From Planctomycetota bacterium (GTDB lineage: Bacteria; Planctomycetota; Phycisphaerae; Sedimentisphaerales; Anaerobacaceae), in assembly GCA_022566315.1 (NCBI GenBank), contig JADFJC010000004.1:1-64000 (forward strand): 64,000 nt of DNA, given 5' to 3'. The notes below the pieces were generated by a model, which was not told the DNA's origin, made no database searches, and saw only the letters and a list, made by a program, of their open reading frames with translations. The translations under genes and the position numbers were made by a program. This document shows, one piece after another, positions 33,584 through 43,411 of this stretch; within the stretch, counting starts at the first letter, position 1; every line of letters starts with the position of its first letter.

Positions 33584-34300
33584 ATGAACCGGCAAAGAAG
33601 AGGATTTACGTTAATCGAGTTGCTGGTGGTTATCGCCATTATTGCGCTGCTTATGGGGATATTGATGCCGGCATTGCAAAGGGTCAAGAAGCAGGCACAA
33701 GCCACAATTTGTCTTAGCAATCTCAGGCAGATCGGCTTAGCCGCCATGCTCTATTCCCAGGACTACGATTTGTTCATCCCTCGCGGCTCCACCGGTAATA
33801 ATCCCATTTGGTTTATGCAGTACCTGCCTTACGTGGGCCAACAGCACAACAAAGGCGATTACAAAAGCGTAAAGATATACCGCTGCAAAAGCTTTCCAAC
33901 AACTGGTTTTGGTTTATACAACATTTCCAATTCCAGACAGACTGTCTGTTACGTCATCAACGACTGGACTTTTTCAAGCAGAACCGACAACGATGGAACC
34001 AGTATTGGAAGGGCCACCAAACTTTCAGTGTTCAGGAGACCGGCCTATACGGTATATATGGCCGACAACGAAGATGGCGATTGGCGTCCCATCATTGAGA
34101 GCGAAAACAGCAGGGAGATCATACGCTGTGATATTTTTATTCGTACGCATCTACCGGATTCGGAAAGCCACCATATAAACAACGGACGACGAGTAGCTCG
34201 TGCGCGGCACGCGAACGGCTGCAATGCCTTGTTCCTCGACTGGCACTCCGAATACGTCAAAGCCGAAGATATGACCATAGACAGGTGGCGAGATAAATAA
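33584..34300 (+). CDS. Type II secretion/type IV pilin-like pseudopilin
   Basis: Exported filament-type protein. A short basic leader ending in Gly precedes the prepilin peptidase site RRGFTLIELLVVIAIIALLM, with Glu at +5 and the long hydrophobic helix. ICLSNLRQIGLAAMLYSQDY is the usual second segment in planctomycete pseudopilins (DUF1559-like). The C terminus RARHANGCNALFLDWHSEYV resembles the 'H-x9-DG' tail of this lineage, with D-W in place of D-G. 238 residues. Planctomycetes carry many such genes scattered singly; this one has its own promoter. Confidence 0.92.
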   Translation: MNRQRRGFTLIELLVVIAIIALLMGILMPALQRVKKQAQATICLSNLRQIGLAAMLYSQDYDLFIPRGSTGNNPIWFMQYLPYVGQQHNKGDYKSVKIYRCKSFPTTGFGLYNISNSRQTVCYVINDWTFSSRTDNDGTSIGRATKLSVFRRPAYTVYMADNEDGDWRPIIESENSREIIRCDIFIRTHLPDSESHHINNGRRVARARHANGCNALFLDWHSEYVKAEDMTIDRWRDK

Positions 34301-34502
34301 TTATCAACTTCGCAAACTTCCTCGCGCTAATTTATTTACAAGTCCTTAGGGTAAAACTCCCGCAAGAACGAACGTCTTGCTCTCCTCCAAAATGATACCT
34401 CCTCAGGATGAGTTCACCCCTTAAATGCCCTGCTGGGCGCTTTAAATTGAAAGCGGAGGGGAAGCAACTGAAGCTGAGGAAACCAAACTAAATCCAAAAA
34501 AA

Positions 34503-34745
34503 TTAGAAGAAATTTGCCCACTTTTTACCTATCAAGCCAAAACGACGGCGAAGCGCAGCAAGGTAATCTCTATTGACCTCGCTTTGCTGGCTTCTGGGAA
34601 GAGTAAAAGCGTGTATATTGCCATCTTGGTCTGGTCCGACAAACGACCCATGTGAACCCTTATCTTTATCGGGGACCCAATAGATACCTAATTCTTTGAG
34701 TTGCTTCCTAATGTGGCAAAACTTTATGCGAGGGCGGCCTGACAT
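34503..34745 (-). CDS. HicA-like toxin (second hic module)
   Basis: 80-residue HicA/YcfA-type protein, predicted mRNA interferase. The His motif is KGSHGSFVGPDQDG (G-S-H), followed by IHAFTLPRSQQSEVNRDYLAALRRRFGL, where the HicA core is expected. It lies downstream of its antitoxin and overlaps it by 22 bp, the reverse gene order of the module at 2213-2786. The C terminus (GKKWANFF) is ordinary. Confidence 0.75.
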   Translation of the reverse strand: MSGRPRIKFCHIRKQLKELGIYWVPDKDKGSHGSFVGPDQDGNIHAFTLPRSQQSEVNRDYLAALRRRFGLIGKKWANFF

Positions 34746-35140
34746 TCATCCATGACCTCTTTTGTACCAACAATATAATCAATCCTCCTGCCAATATTCA
34801 GAGGTTCCACAAAACCAAGATGCCGATTTGCTTGACTAATAATACGGTCTACCAATTCGTCAGGAAGTTTGTGCTTAGCTTTTTTGGCTCGCTCATATTT
34901 TTGCCATACATTTGGAGGAGCAAAAAATTGCAACTGTGCACCAGTTTCCTCGCATACCTCGATTTGATTTTCAATCAGTTGCAATAATTCGCCGACAGCG
35001 CCCTCAACAGTCTTGTCTTGTCCAAATATATCCAATTCTAAGCAATGAGCAGTAAAATAGCTTTTGTCATATTGTGACGGATATACACATATCCTGAATG
35101 ACATTGATTTTGATATAACTCGTTTAGCTGACTTAGCCAT
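34724..35140 (-). CDS. HicB-like antitoxin (second hic module)
   Basis: 138 residues. After a basic N terminus the HicB fold appears: FRICVYPSQYDKSYFTAHCLELDIFGQDKTVEGAVGEL in register with HicB families. The second half (about 75-138) differs from a ribbon-helix-helix and is not recognised, so DNA binding is uncertain. A second start at Met13 is possible. A promoter lies at 35182-35210 and a GGAGG is 14 nt before the first ATG. The first gene of the pair, with the HicA-like toxin after it. Confidence 0.7.
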   Translation of the reverse strand: MAKSAKRVISKSMSFRICVYPSQYDKSYFTAHCLELDIFGQDKTVEGAVGELLQLIENQIEVCEETGAQLQFFAPPNVWQKYERAKKAKHKLPDELVDRIISQANRHLGFVEPLNIGRRIDYIVGTKEVMDECQAALA

Positions 35141-35181
35141 CTTGCCGTCCTATACCTCCTCAACCCCTTGCTTCTAAATAT

Positions 35182-35210
35182 ACGATAACAGAAAAAAACA
35201 GTGCAGTCAA
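35182..35210 (-). promoter_or_regulatory. Sigma-70-type promoter of the second hic module
   Basis: On the minus strand TTGACT (35205-35210), 17-nt spacer, TATCGT (35182-35187), about 40 bp before the antitoxin ATG. Confidence 0.5.
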
Positions 35211-35860
35211 GTGTTTTTTCGCTATCCGACGTATAAATATCGGCCAATATCCCTGAAAACTTGCTTTAATAAAAGCCAAAAATTGCTGTCCTTTTTCATT
35301 TTTTTCTACCAAAAACTTCCTCAGAATTTTCTGTAAAACTTCAACAGAGGGGTTTACGCCGTTATATTTAGCCCAGCAATTTATTGCGGGGTTTGTTTAG
35401 CCGTCGTCGGCACGACGACGCCCCAATGTCATTCCTGCGGATGCAGGAATCCATATTTATTCTCTTAATCCAGTTTATCCCCGGGAGCTATTCACCTGAC
35501 TCGCAACAGGGGAACTAAGCTCATTTGCTTTCTTAGTTTACCCCCAAGAGCTTGTCCCCGGTGTGTGCTTGCTTGCTTTTCTGCCGGGGATATAAACTTA
35601 CTTGTTTCTCTGCCGGGGGTCGTCCGTCGTCTCGCATCCAGCAACCCTGTCCCGGCGCGCCGGGATCGAGCATCCAGTATCTCGGAGCTCTGCGGAGACC
35701 CCTTAGGGGAAGAAACCAATCTCTAATCTCTAATCCACTCAAGAATCCAACTTTAGCTCACTTTAGGCACTTTAGCTCACTCCTCACTAACGAGCATCCA
35801 GCATCTCACCTGGTAAATCCGTGAAATCCGCGGCTACTTACTATTGAACTATCAGTGTGA

Positions 35861-35905
35861 ACCTGTGCCATAGGTACCTGTGCCATAGGTACTTGTGCCA
35901 TAGGT
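35861..35905. repeat. 15-bp tandem repeat, three units
   Basis: ACCTGTGCCATAGGT at 35861-35875 and 35876-35890, then ACTTGTGCCATAGGT at 35891-35905. A separate repeated GTGTCCTAAGAGTCAG word follows twice up to 35960. Confidence 0.88.
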
Positions 35906-35973
35906 ATCCGTGTCAATCCGTGTCCTAAGAGTCAGCGTTAGTCAGTGTCCTAAGAGTCAGTATTCGTCCGTGT

Positions 35974-36119
35974 TTTCAATCAAAAACGCTGATACCTCAG
36001 AGCAAAAATTAAATTTTTCATAAATTTTTATCTTCCTTTTCCAAAACGAGTTACGAGCGACGAGCGACGAGAAACGGTTATATTTTCGCATCAAACGTGC
36101 AGGTAGCTCTAATTATAGA
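35974..36119 (-). repeat. 147-bp dispersed element, copy B (inverted)
   Basis: Inverted homologue of 3885-4032. Its ends match exactly (24 nt at the AGGTATCAGCG end, 23 nt at the CTACCTGCAC end) and its diverged interior is of equal length. Its middle additionally carries GTCGCTCGTCGCTCG words. Confidence 0.75.
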
Positions 36120-36375
36120 GGCCCTACTTTTTTCGCCTCCGGCAAAAAGCATTATCTGTCAAGCCAGACAAGGTTTTGAACATTTAATTTTGTGTAATTT
36201 GGATTCTTGCCCGCCTCAGGCGGGTGAATTTAGGATTTAGTGCTTAGGATTTCGGATTTATGTTTCTAAAGAGTAGCAACTGTCATCTGTCGTCTGTCGT
36301 CCGTCTTCTGTCGTCTGTCTTCTGCCCTCGCCCCTCTACATCTGTCGAGAGTTCTCTACAAATCAGCTACTTTTT

Positions 36376-36720
36376 ATGCAAAACAAACCCAATCTTGTCC
36401 GCCGTAGGCGGATTGCAAACTCAGTATGTACAAGGAATTATGAAATTTTTCTCCCGCTGGCGGGGCAAAAAAACAAACCCAATTCAAACCCAATCAAACC
36501 CAATTTAAAAAGAGCCAAAATGAATATAAACTCACTTATAACAAAGGATTACAGAAAAAAAGATGATTTCGCAGTCCGAATAAACAAACCCAATTCAAAC
36601 CCAATTTCCGTAAAGCCCAAAATGAACGCAAACTTATATGTTATAAAGGAATATGAAAATGAAACCGTCTTAAGGCTCGAACAAAACAAACCCAAACAAA
36701 CCCAATTTCTGTACCATTGG
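36376..36720 (+). repeat. Low-complexity CAAACCCAAT array, 'NKPNSNPI / NKPKQTQ' repeat
   Basis: Two to three units of about 110 bp, each containing AAACAAACCCAATTCAAACC followed by a segment that reads MNxNxxxxKxYxxxxxxxR in one frame. The open frame 36376-36786 gives NKPNSNPIKPNLKRAKMN and NKPNSNPISVKPKMNANL then ENETVLRLEQNKPKQTQ. From memory, near-identical strings occur many times in Phycisphaerae genomes as short hypothetical proteins. I treat it as a dispersed repeat, not a gene. Confidence 0.75.
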
Positions 36721-36782
36721 CTCCGTTTATTGTTTATAATTGTCGCTAAGTGCTGCTGGGAATTTGATAAGGAATTTTGTGT

Positions 36783-38132
36783 ATGAGTATGACGGGTGCG
36801 GCTTATCAGAAGTGTATTAATCCGGATTGCGGGGCCGAGTTCGACTGTGGTCAGGCGATGTTTAAGTGTCCTCAATGCGGCGAGCTGTTGGATATACGTT
36901 ATAATTGGGACAAGATTGAGGTTCCCGGTAAATTAAGTGATTTTGCTAAACGCTGGGCGAACAAGGACAGGCCTTTGGATTTTTCCGGCGTCTGGCGATT
37001 CCGCGAGCTGTTGAGCTTCTGTGAAGATAAATATAAAGTAACCATCGGTGAAGGCCAGACAATCCTGCAGCAAAATGACGCTGTGGCTGAATATGCCGAA
37101 GTAAATCCGGGACGTTTATATCTGCAATATGAAGGGCTGAATCCGTCCGGCTCGTTCAAAGATAACGGGATGGCGGCGGCGTTCAGTCACGCAAAAATGG
37201 TCGGGGCAGCTTCGAGCGCGTGCGCATCGACGGGCAATACCTCGGCATCGGTGGCTTTGTATGCACATAGCTGCGGCGTGAAATGCACGGTGTTTATCGG
37301 TTCCGGTCGAATCGCATTCGGCAAACTCAGCCAGTCAATGGATTACGGTGCGCAGACGATTCAAATACTCGGCGACTTCGATGACTGTATGCGCCAGGTT
37401 CAGGATGTCTGCACAAAGCTGGGACTGTACCTGCTCAATTCGCTAAACCCATTCCGACTCGAAGGGCAAAAGGCCATAATGTATCGAATCATCGAAGGCT
37501 TAGGCTGGACTACCCCGGACTGGATTGTTGTGCCCGGCGGAAACCTTGGTAATTCCAGCGCTTTCGGCAAGGCCTTTTACGAATTGAAGCAGCTTGGCTT
37601 GATCGAGCGAATACCGCGAATGGCAATTATTAACGCTACCGGCGCCGACACCTTGACCGACTTAGTTAATAACAAAAAGCTGACCTGGAACGATGGTAAA
37701 GTTGACCAGACAATTATCGATGAATATTACGCTGACCTGACGGCTCGTAACTTTTCGCCGCATACTTGTGCTTCGGCGATAGAAATATCACGGCCCGTTA
37801 ATCTGAAAAAATGCCTTCGGTCAATCGAGATATGTGATGGCGTTGTACGCGCGGTAACGGACGAAGAGATTGTCGATGCCAAAGCGATTATCGGCAAATA
37901 CGGTTTGGGCTGTGAGCCGGCTTCGGCGGTGACAATAGCCGGCCTGAAACACCTTAGAGCTGAGAATATAATCGGCGGCGATGAGCGGATTGCGTGCGTT
38001 TTGACAGGCCATCCGTTAAAAGACCCCAACGTAACGGTCAACTACCACAAAGAAAAGCAGGGCCAATTCAACAATCCACCCATAGAGGCACCGAACGACC
38101 TCGATGCGATTATAAAGCTGATAAAAAATTAG
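36783..38132 (+). CDS. thrC: Threonine synthase
   Basis: PLP enzyme converting O-phosphohomoserine to threonine. The N terminus has a zinc-ribbon-like segment ([10 protein letters not shown] ... [10 protein letters not shown]) found in one threonine-synthase branch. PLP-binding Lys is in [18 protein letters not shown] (about residue 120) and the phosphate-binding loop is [35 protein letters not shown] is the usual strand-loop after the Lys. The ATG at 36783 has AAGGA 9 nt upstream; an alternative GTG two codons earlier is less likely. Its upstream DNA is the repeat zone. Confidence 0.93.
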   Translation: MSMTGAAYQKCINPDCGAEFDCGQAMFKCPQCGELLDIRYNWDKIEVPGKLSDFAKRWANKDRPLDFSGVWRFRELLSFCEDKYKVTIGEGQTILQQNDAVAEYAEVNPGRLYLQYEGLNPSGSFKDNGMAAAFSHAKMVGAASSACASTGNTSASVALYAHSCGVKCTVFIGSGRIAFGKLSQSMDYGAQTIQILGDFDDCMRQVQDVCTKLGLYLLNSLNPFRLEGQKAIMYRIIEGLGWTTPDWIVVPGGNLGNSSAFGKAFYELKQLGLIERIPRMAIINATGADTLTDLVNNKKLTWNDGKVDQTIIDEYYADLTARNFSPHTCASAIEISRPVNLKKCLRSIEICDGVVRAVTDEEIVDAKAIIGKYGLGCEPASAVTIAGLKHLRAENIIGGDERIACVLTGHPLKDPNVTVNYHKEKQGQFNNPPIEAPNDLDAIIKLIKN

Positions 38133-38469
38133 CAGATTGAAAAATCAGGACTCTATATTGCTGCATTGCGTAAGCCGGCAATTATAAAGCCGATGGTAAG
38201 AGCGGGACAGTATCAATAGTTTCTGTCTGCAAATAGTAGGAGGCATATACCGGAAGATGACTATGACCTTTTCAAGAGAACTCGTATGGAAGTTCAAAAC
38301 GAGCAGAGAATACGAGAATTTTTATTTTAGCATTTGTCAAAGCCTGTCAGGTTGGCAGAGGAAGAGTGCCTTCGCTGGGATTTTGGCAGGCGGTGGCCGT
38401 CTCGGACCTCACATCTTAACCTCATTTATAATAAGTACTTGCGCTAATATAGTTGTGTAAAAAGGCATT

Positions 38470-38485
38470 TGGCACGATATTTGCA
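38470..38485 (+). promoter_or_regulatory. Consensus sigma-54 (-24/-12) promoter
   Basis: TGGCACG-N4-TTGCA: GG at 38471-38472 and GC at 38483-38484 with exactly 10 nt between them, a full match to the RpoN consensus. A start point about 12 nt beyond the GC (near 38496) leaves about 15 nt of leader containing AAGGA before the ATG at 38511. Confidence 0.72.
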
Positions 38486-38510
38486 CAGATTGAGAAAGGA
38501 ATATACGGAT

Positions 38511-38924
38511 ATGGTGTCGAATCTATCAAAACTCGAAGAAATCAATGTACTTGCCAGTGAGGCGAACTGGGCATGGCCGGAGGCGGTGCGTTATATATTT
38601 CGGCCAATAGGCGTTAATCTGCTGATGGCTGAGAACGCAGTAGAGTTCGTCAATATTATCGAGAGGAAACGGATTCATACGACAATCGTGGATATGGACT
38701 CGGAAGAGTCCAATGGGCTGGCAATGATAAAGATTATTCGAATGGATTATCCACTGCTGCCGTGCATTCTGTTGACCAGCACGGCAGGTGAGTCTTTGCT
38801 TGGTAAGGCATTACGACTTGATGTTTTCAGCGTGATTGATAAGCCGGTTGATATGAGTGTTCTTCGGGAACAATTGAACAGATTGTTTGTTAAAAAGTAT
38901 GACAGTGATATTTTCGCACAGTAA
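38511..38924 (+). CDS. Stand-alone response-regulator receiver domain
   Basis: Single CheY-like receiver without an output domain, 137 residues from the ATG at 38511. That start is chosen because the sigma-54 promoter at 38470 and an AAGGA lie just upstream; the longer frame from 38469 would start at the promoter. The phospho-acceptor region is HTTIVDMDSEESNGLAMI. The Thr switch is in LPCILLTSTAGES and the Lys in VFSVIDKPVDMSVL. groES follows 72 bp later on the same strand, so it may be co-transcribed with the chaperonin genes. No kinase is nearby. Confidence 0.83.
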   Translation: MVSNLSKLEEINVLASEANWAWPEAVRYIFRPIGVNLLMAENAVEFVNIIERKRIHTTIVDMDSEESNGLAMIKIIRMDYPLLPCILLTSTAGESLLGKALRLDVFSVIDKPVDMSVLREQLNRLFVKKYDSDIFAQ

Positions 38925-38996
38925 TAGATTGTGTAACGTTTCTAATAAGAATGAAGTAAAAGATTAAAGAAGTTTTTTGAAAGGAGTAAGTACGAA

Positions 38997-39287
38997 ATGA
39001 AGATTCGACCATTGGCAGATAAGGTGCTTGTTCAGCGTCTCGAAGCGGAAACCAAGACGACAGGCGGGATAGTCCTGCCGGATAGTGCCAAAGAAAAACC
39101 ACAAAGAGGCAAAATTATCAGCGTTGGTGATGGTAAGGTGCTCGACGACGGGACGGTAAGAAAATTGCAGGTGAAAAAGGGTGATAAGGTGCTTTTCACG
39201 AGCTACGCCGGGACAGAAGTTAAGATAGACGGTAAAGAGTATCTGATTATGAGTGAATCGGATATTATGGCAGTGATTGAAAAGTAA
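38997..39287 (+). CDS. groES: Co-chaperonin GroES
   Basis: Caps the GroEL barrel. The 96-residue protein starts [18 protein letters not shown]. The mobile loop is [19 protein letters not shown] and the family core is [20 protein letters not shown]. It precedes groEL by 74 bp. There is no CIRCE/HrcA inverted repeat (TTAGCACTC-N9-GAGTGCTAA) upstream; instead the nearest promoter-like sequence is the sigma-54 site at 38470. Confidence 0.97.
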   Translation: MKIRPLADKVLVQRLEAETKTTGGIVLPDSAKEKPQRGKIISVGDGKVLDDGTVRKLQVKKGDKVLFTSYAGTEVKIDGKEYLIMSESDIMAVIEK

Positions 39288-39361
39288 GCAGAAATCAGCA
39301 ACGGCGACAGGAAAGCACACAAAGAAAATAAAATAATCAATAGAAAAGGAGAAATAAAGCT

Positions 39362-40984
<1,623 letters not shown>

Positions 40985-40987
40985 CAA

Positions 40988-41086
40988 GAAGAGTGCCTAA
41001 AGTGCCTAAAGTTAAAAGTGCCTAAAGTTGAAAGATAGTCCATAGCTTTAGTTCACTTTAGGCACTTTAGCTCACTTTAGCTCACT
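40988..41086. repeat. AAAGTGCCTAAAGTG inverted repeat after groEL
   Basis: Left arm GAGTGCCTAAAGTGCCTAAA with further units, right arm CACTTTAGGCACTTTAGC. It forms a long imperfect hairpin immediately after groEL and may serve as its terminator. Same family as 25880-26037. Confidence 0.8.
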
Positions 41087-41092
41087 TTACTT

Positions 41093-41374
41093 ATGAGTTT
41101 TCGGTTTTACACAAATGTAATTTCTCAAGCGACCAGAAACTTCGCGGCAGGACTTTTTATCGTAGGGTTGCTGCTAATCGGATTTGGATTTCTGGTTTAT
41201 ATCCTGCGAGATTTGTTTGCAATACTTGCCTCTATAGTATTCTTCGTCGTCGGTTTGGTTTGTGGAACTACCGCCGTCAAAATCTTTTTAGCACAGAGAA
41301 AATTAGACAAAATGAGCTCCGAGGACGGCATAACAGGCTACAGAAGGAACGTCCGAATTCATACCGAAGAATAG
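41093..41374 (+). CDS. Small membrane protein of unknown function
   Basis: 93 residues with two hydrophobic helices (GLFIVGLLLIGFGFLVYIL and LFAILASIVFFVVGLVCGTT) and a charged C-terminal tail. The start has no Shine-Dalgarno because the repeat family runs up to the ATG. No family recognised. Real coding is likely from composition and length of the hydrophobic segments. Confidence 0.6.
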   Translation: MSFRFYTNVISQATRNFAAGLFIVGLLLIGFGFLVYILRDLFAILASIVFFVVGLVCGTTAVKIFLAQRKLDKMSSEDGITGYRRNVRIHTEE

Positions 41375-41412
41375 TTAACTGGTGAGTAGTGAGTATGCAA
41401 CTCACCAATTAA

Positions 41413-41817
41413 TCAATTAGCGCTGACCACTTTTTCCTGCCTTAGCTGAAGGACAGAGTTGAGGACATCCTGTATGCTGATTATGCCAACCAGCTTGCCA
41501 TTTGATGTAACGGGGACCCTTCTAAAGATGTTCTTTCCCAAAAAGTTACAGATGTTCAGCAGGGCATGATTATCTTCAAAACAAACCGCAGGCTCTGTCA
41601 TATAGTCACTAACTGTTTTATCCTCCGCCCGTTCAGCTTCGTAGAACAAATCTACAACATCTTTTTCTGAAAGAATTCCGGCCAAAGTCATGTCATCTTC
41701 AACCACAGGCAGGCCCGATATGTTGTTTTCCACCAGAAGTTTTACAGCCTCAAATATGGGGGCGTCTTTTTTCACGCTAATTACATTTGTACTCATAACG
41801 TCTCTTGCTCTGAGCAT
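41413..41817 (-). CDS. CBS-domain pair protein
   Basis: 134 residues forming one Bateman module, which senses adenine nucleotides in many proteins. Unit 1 reads ARDVMSTNVISVKKDAPIFEA ... GILSEKDVVDLF; unit 2 reads VSDYMTEPAVCFEDNHALLNI ... GIISIQDVLNSV. No other domain. It is the last gene after mraY on this strand, separated by a MITE-like element; any role in wall synthesis is speculative. Confidence 0.92.
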   Translation of the reverse strand: MLRARDVMSTNVISVKKDAPIFEAVKLLVENNISGLPVVEDDMTLAGILSEKDVVDLFYEAERAEDKTVSDYMTEPAVCFEDNHALLNICNFLGKNIFRRVPVTSNGKLVGIISIQDVLNSVLQLRQEKVVSAN

Positions 41818-41914
41818 TGCTAACTCCTCTTTTTTTACAGTGTTTGCAGGTATTCTATAAATTCGGCTTAAATTAATGAGAACTTGAGATTGAGATGGCG
41901 GTTTTCTTAGTTAG

Positions 41915-42031
41915 TTCCTGTTGCGGAAACAGTATTTGTCATTTCCGCGAAAGCGGGAATCCAGCTTTTTCGCTCTGGACCCCTGCTTCCGCAGGGGTGA
42001 CATCGTCAGTTTTTGTTTTCCGCAACAGGAA
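41915..42031. mobile_element. 117-bp MITE-like element with 15-bp perfect terminal inverted repeats
   Basis: TTCCTGTTGCGGAAA (41915-41929) and TTTCCGCAACAGGAA (42017-42031) enclose the common GTCATTTCCGCGAAAGCGGG repeat. TAGTTAG flanks both sides (41908-41914 and 42033-42039), like a target-site duplication. Confidence 0.65.
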
Positions 42032-42171
42032 GTAGTTAGGTGTTGATTCAGATTAGATGTAAAGGCAAATAACTTCAGGCGAAGAGATTATCGGGCGTTC
42101 GATTTGCGATTTTTATTATATTATCAGGTGCTCAATCGGGAATAGGCAATTTTCGAGATTTGTCGGTGGCG

Positions 42172-43311
42172 TCATCGGATTTTTAGTGTGGCTAATGCCA
42201 GAGCGGCAAAGGCGGCGGATAAAAGCCAAAAGCGCACTACCACCTGCGGCTCACTCCAGCCAATCAGATGAAAATGGTGATGTATAGGTGCACATCTAAA
42301 AAGCCGTTTGCCCCCGGTGTATTTGAAATAGCCGACCTGGAGTACTACACTGAGCAATTCAATGACGAATACGCCGCCGATAATTAAGAGCAGGATTTCA
42401 TTTCTTGTTACCAGCGCACCATAGCCCATTGCGGCACCTAATGGAAGTGAGCCGACATCGCCCATAAAGGTCTGGGCAGGGTGGCAGTTGAACCACAAGA
42501 AACCGAGGACGGCCCCTAAGATTGCCGAATAAAAGATGCTCAGCTCGCCGGCCTGTGGTATAGCAGGCAGCAGAAGATAACTTGCCCAGGTAACAGGGGT
42601 GGTTCGTGACATTGTTTCAGAGGCGACAAAGCACAGCAGTGCAAGTACCAGCGAGACCATTCCAACGCAGCCGGCAGCCAGTCCGTCCATACCGTCAGTT
42701 AGGTTGACGGCATTGCTGGTGGCCGAGATGTAAAAAATCGCTACGAGTATGAACATCCAGTTTGCTAACGGCAGGCCATGCTTATAGAACGGCAGCCAGA
42801 ATAATTTGGCGTCGTCTATATTAACGAAGTCGGCATATAAAAACGACGCTATCAGTACTGCACCGCCGATTTGAAAGATGAGCTTTTCCCAGGGTTTTAA
42901 TCCGTTTCTGGTTCGGTGCCGGACATCGACGGTGAGTTTTAGCCAGTCGTCAACGCCGCCCAAAACGCCGAACCATATCACCAGCACAATAGCTTTCTGA
43001 ACAAAGGGGTTGTCCAGCTTTGCCCATAATAAGGTGGTTGAGACAGCCGAGAGAATGATAATCAGGCCGCCCATAGTGGGTGTATTTGCCTTTTCTTTGG
43101 TCAGTTCGTTGAGGGTGGCGTGATGAAACTCCGGCCGGTCTCCGATTTTTTTGCGCATCAGCCAGCGAATAATTTTAGGGCCGATTAGAAGGGCAATAAG
43201 TAAGCTGGTCAGAGTCGCCGATACCGAGCGAAACACTACGGTCTGGTAGGCGTAGAAGCCGAGCTGGTGCGTAAAAACATCTCGTAAATACCATAACAAG
43301 TGGTATATCAT
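42172..43311 (-). CDS. mraY: Phospho-N-acetylmuramoyl-pentapeptide-transferase
   Basis: Inner-membrane enzyme forming lipid I from UDP-MurNAc-pentapeptide and undecaprenyl phosphate. About ten transmembrane helices. Signatures are KANTPTMGGLIIILSA, the Asp pair in GVLGGVDDWLKL, NAVNLTDGMDGLAAG, HPAQTFMGDVGSLPLGAA and the C-terminal CAPIHHHFHLIGW with the HHH motif. 379 residues. Follows murF by 100 bp, as in normal dcw clusters. Confidence 0.97.
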   Translation of the reverse strand: MIYHLLWYLRDVFTHQLGFYAYQTVVFRSVSATLTSLLIALLIGPKIIRWLMRKKIGDRPEFHHATLNELTKEKANTPTMGGLIIILSAVSTTLLWAKLDNPFVQKAIVLVIWFGVLGGVDDWLKLTVDVRHRTRNGLKPWEKLIFQIGGAVLIASFLYADFVNIDDAKLFWLPFYKHGLPLANWMFILVAIFYISATSNAVNLTDGMDGLAAGCVGMVSLVLALLCFVASETMSRTTPVTWASYLLLPAIPQAGELSIFYSAILGAVLGFLWFNCHPAQTFMGDVGSLPLGAAMGYGALVTRNEILLLIIGGVFVIELLSVVLQVGYFKYTGGKRLFRCAPIHHHFHLIGWSEPQVVVRFWLLSAAFAALALATLKIR

Positions 43312-43411
43312 TTTTTCATTTCAAAATTCAAAAGTTAAAGGTCAAAATTGTGGAATCCAGCGCTTAACTTTTAAGTGCCGGACGACATCCTTAATTTTGC
43401 GTTTTACATTT

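Larger units (their letters stand above)
35211..36782. other. 1.6-kb gene-free repeat zone
   Basis: No real gene. In order it holds: a CGTCGTCGGCACGACGACG hairpin (about 35402) and GTCATTCCTGCGGATGCAGG repeat; GAGCATCCAGTATCTC words; TTTAGCTCACTTTAGGCAC words (35752); 15-bp tandem repeats (35861-35905); CCTAAGAGTCAG repeats (35920-35960); the inverted 147-bp element (35974-36119); a CCCGCCTCAGGCGGG hairpin (about 36209); CTGTCGTCTGTCGTCC words (36285-36335); and the CAAACCCAAT low-complexity array (36376-36720). Confidence 0.75.

Noticed and set aside
38257-38460. 67-residue forward frame ending 10 bp before the sigma-54 site
   Set aside because: A GGAAG precedes the ATG, but the product has no recognisable feature and the region fits a regulatory spacer for the RpoN promoter. 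Not strong enough to annotate.
38925-38996. CIRCE heat-shock operator before groES
   Set aside because: No TTAGCACTC / GAGTGCTAA pair here or further upstream.
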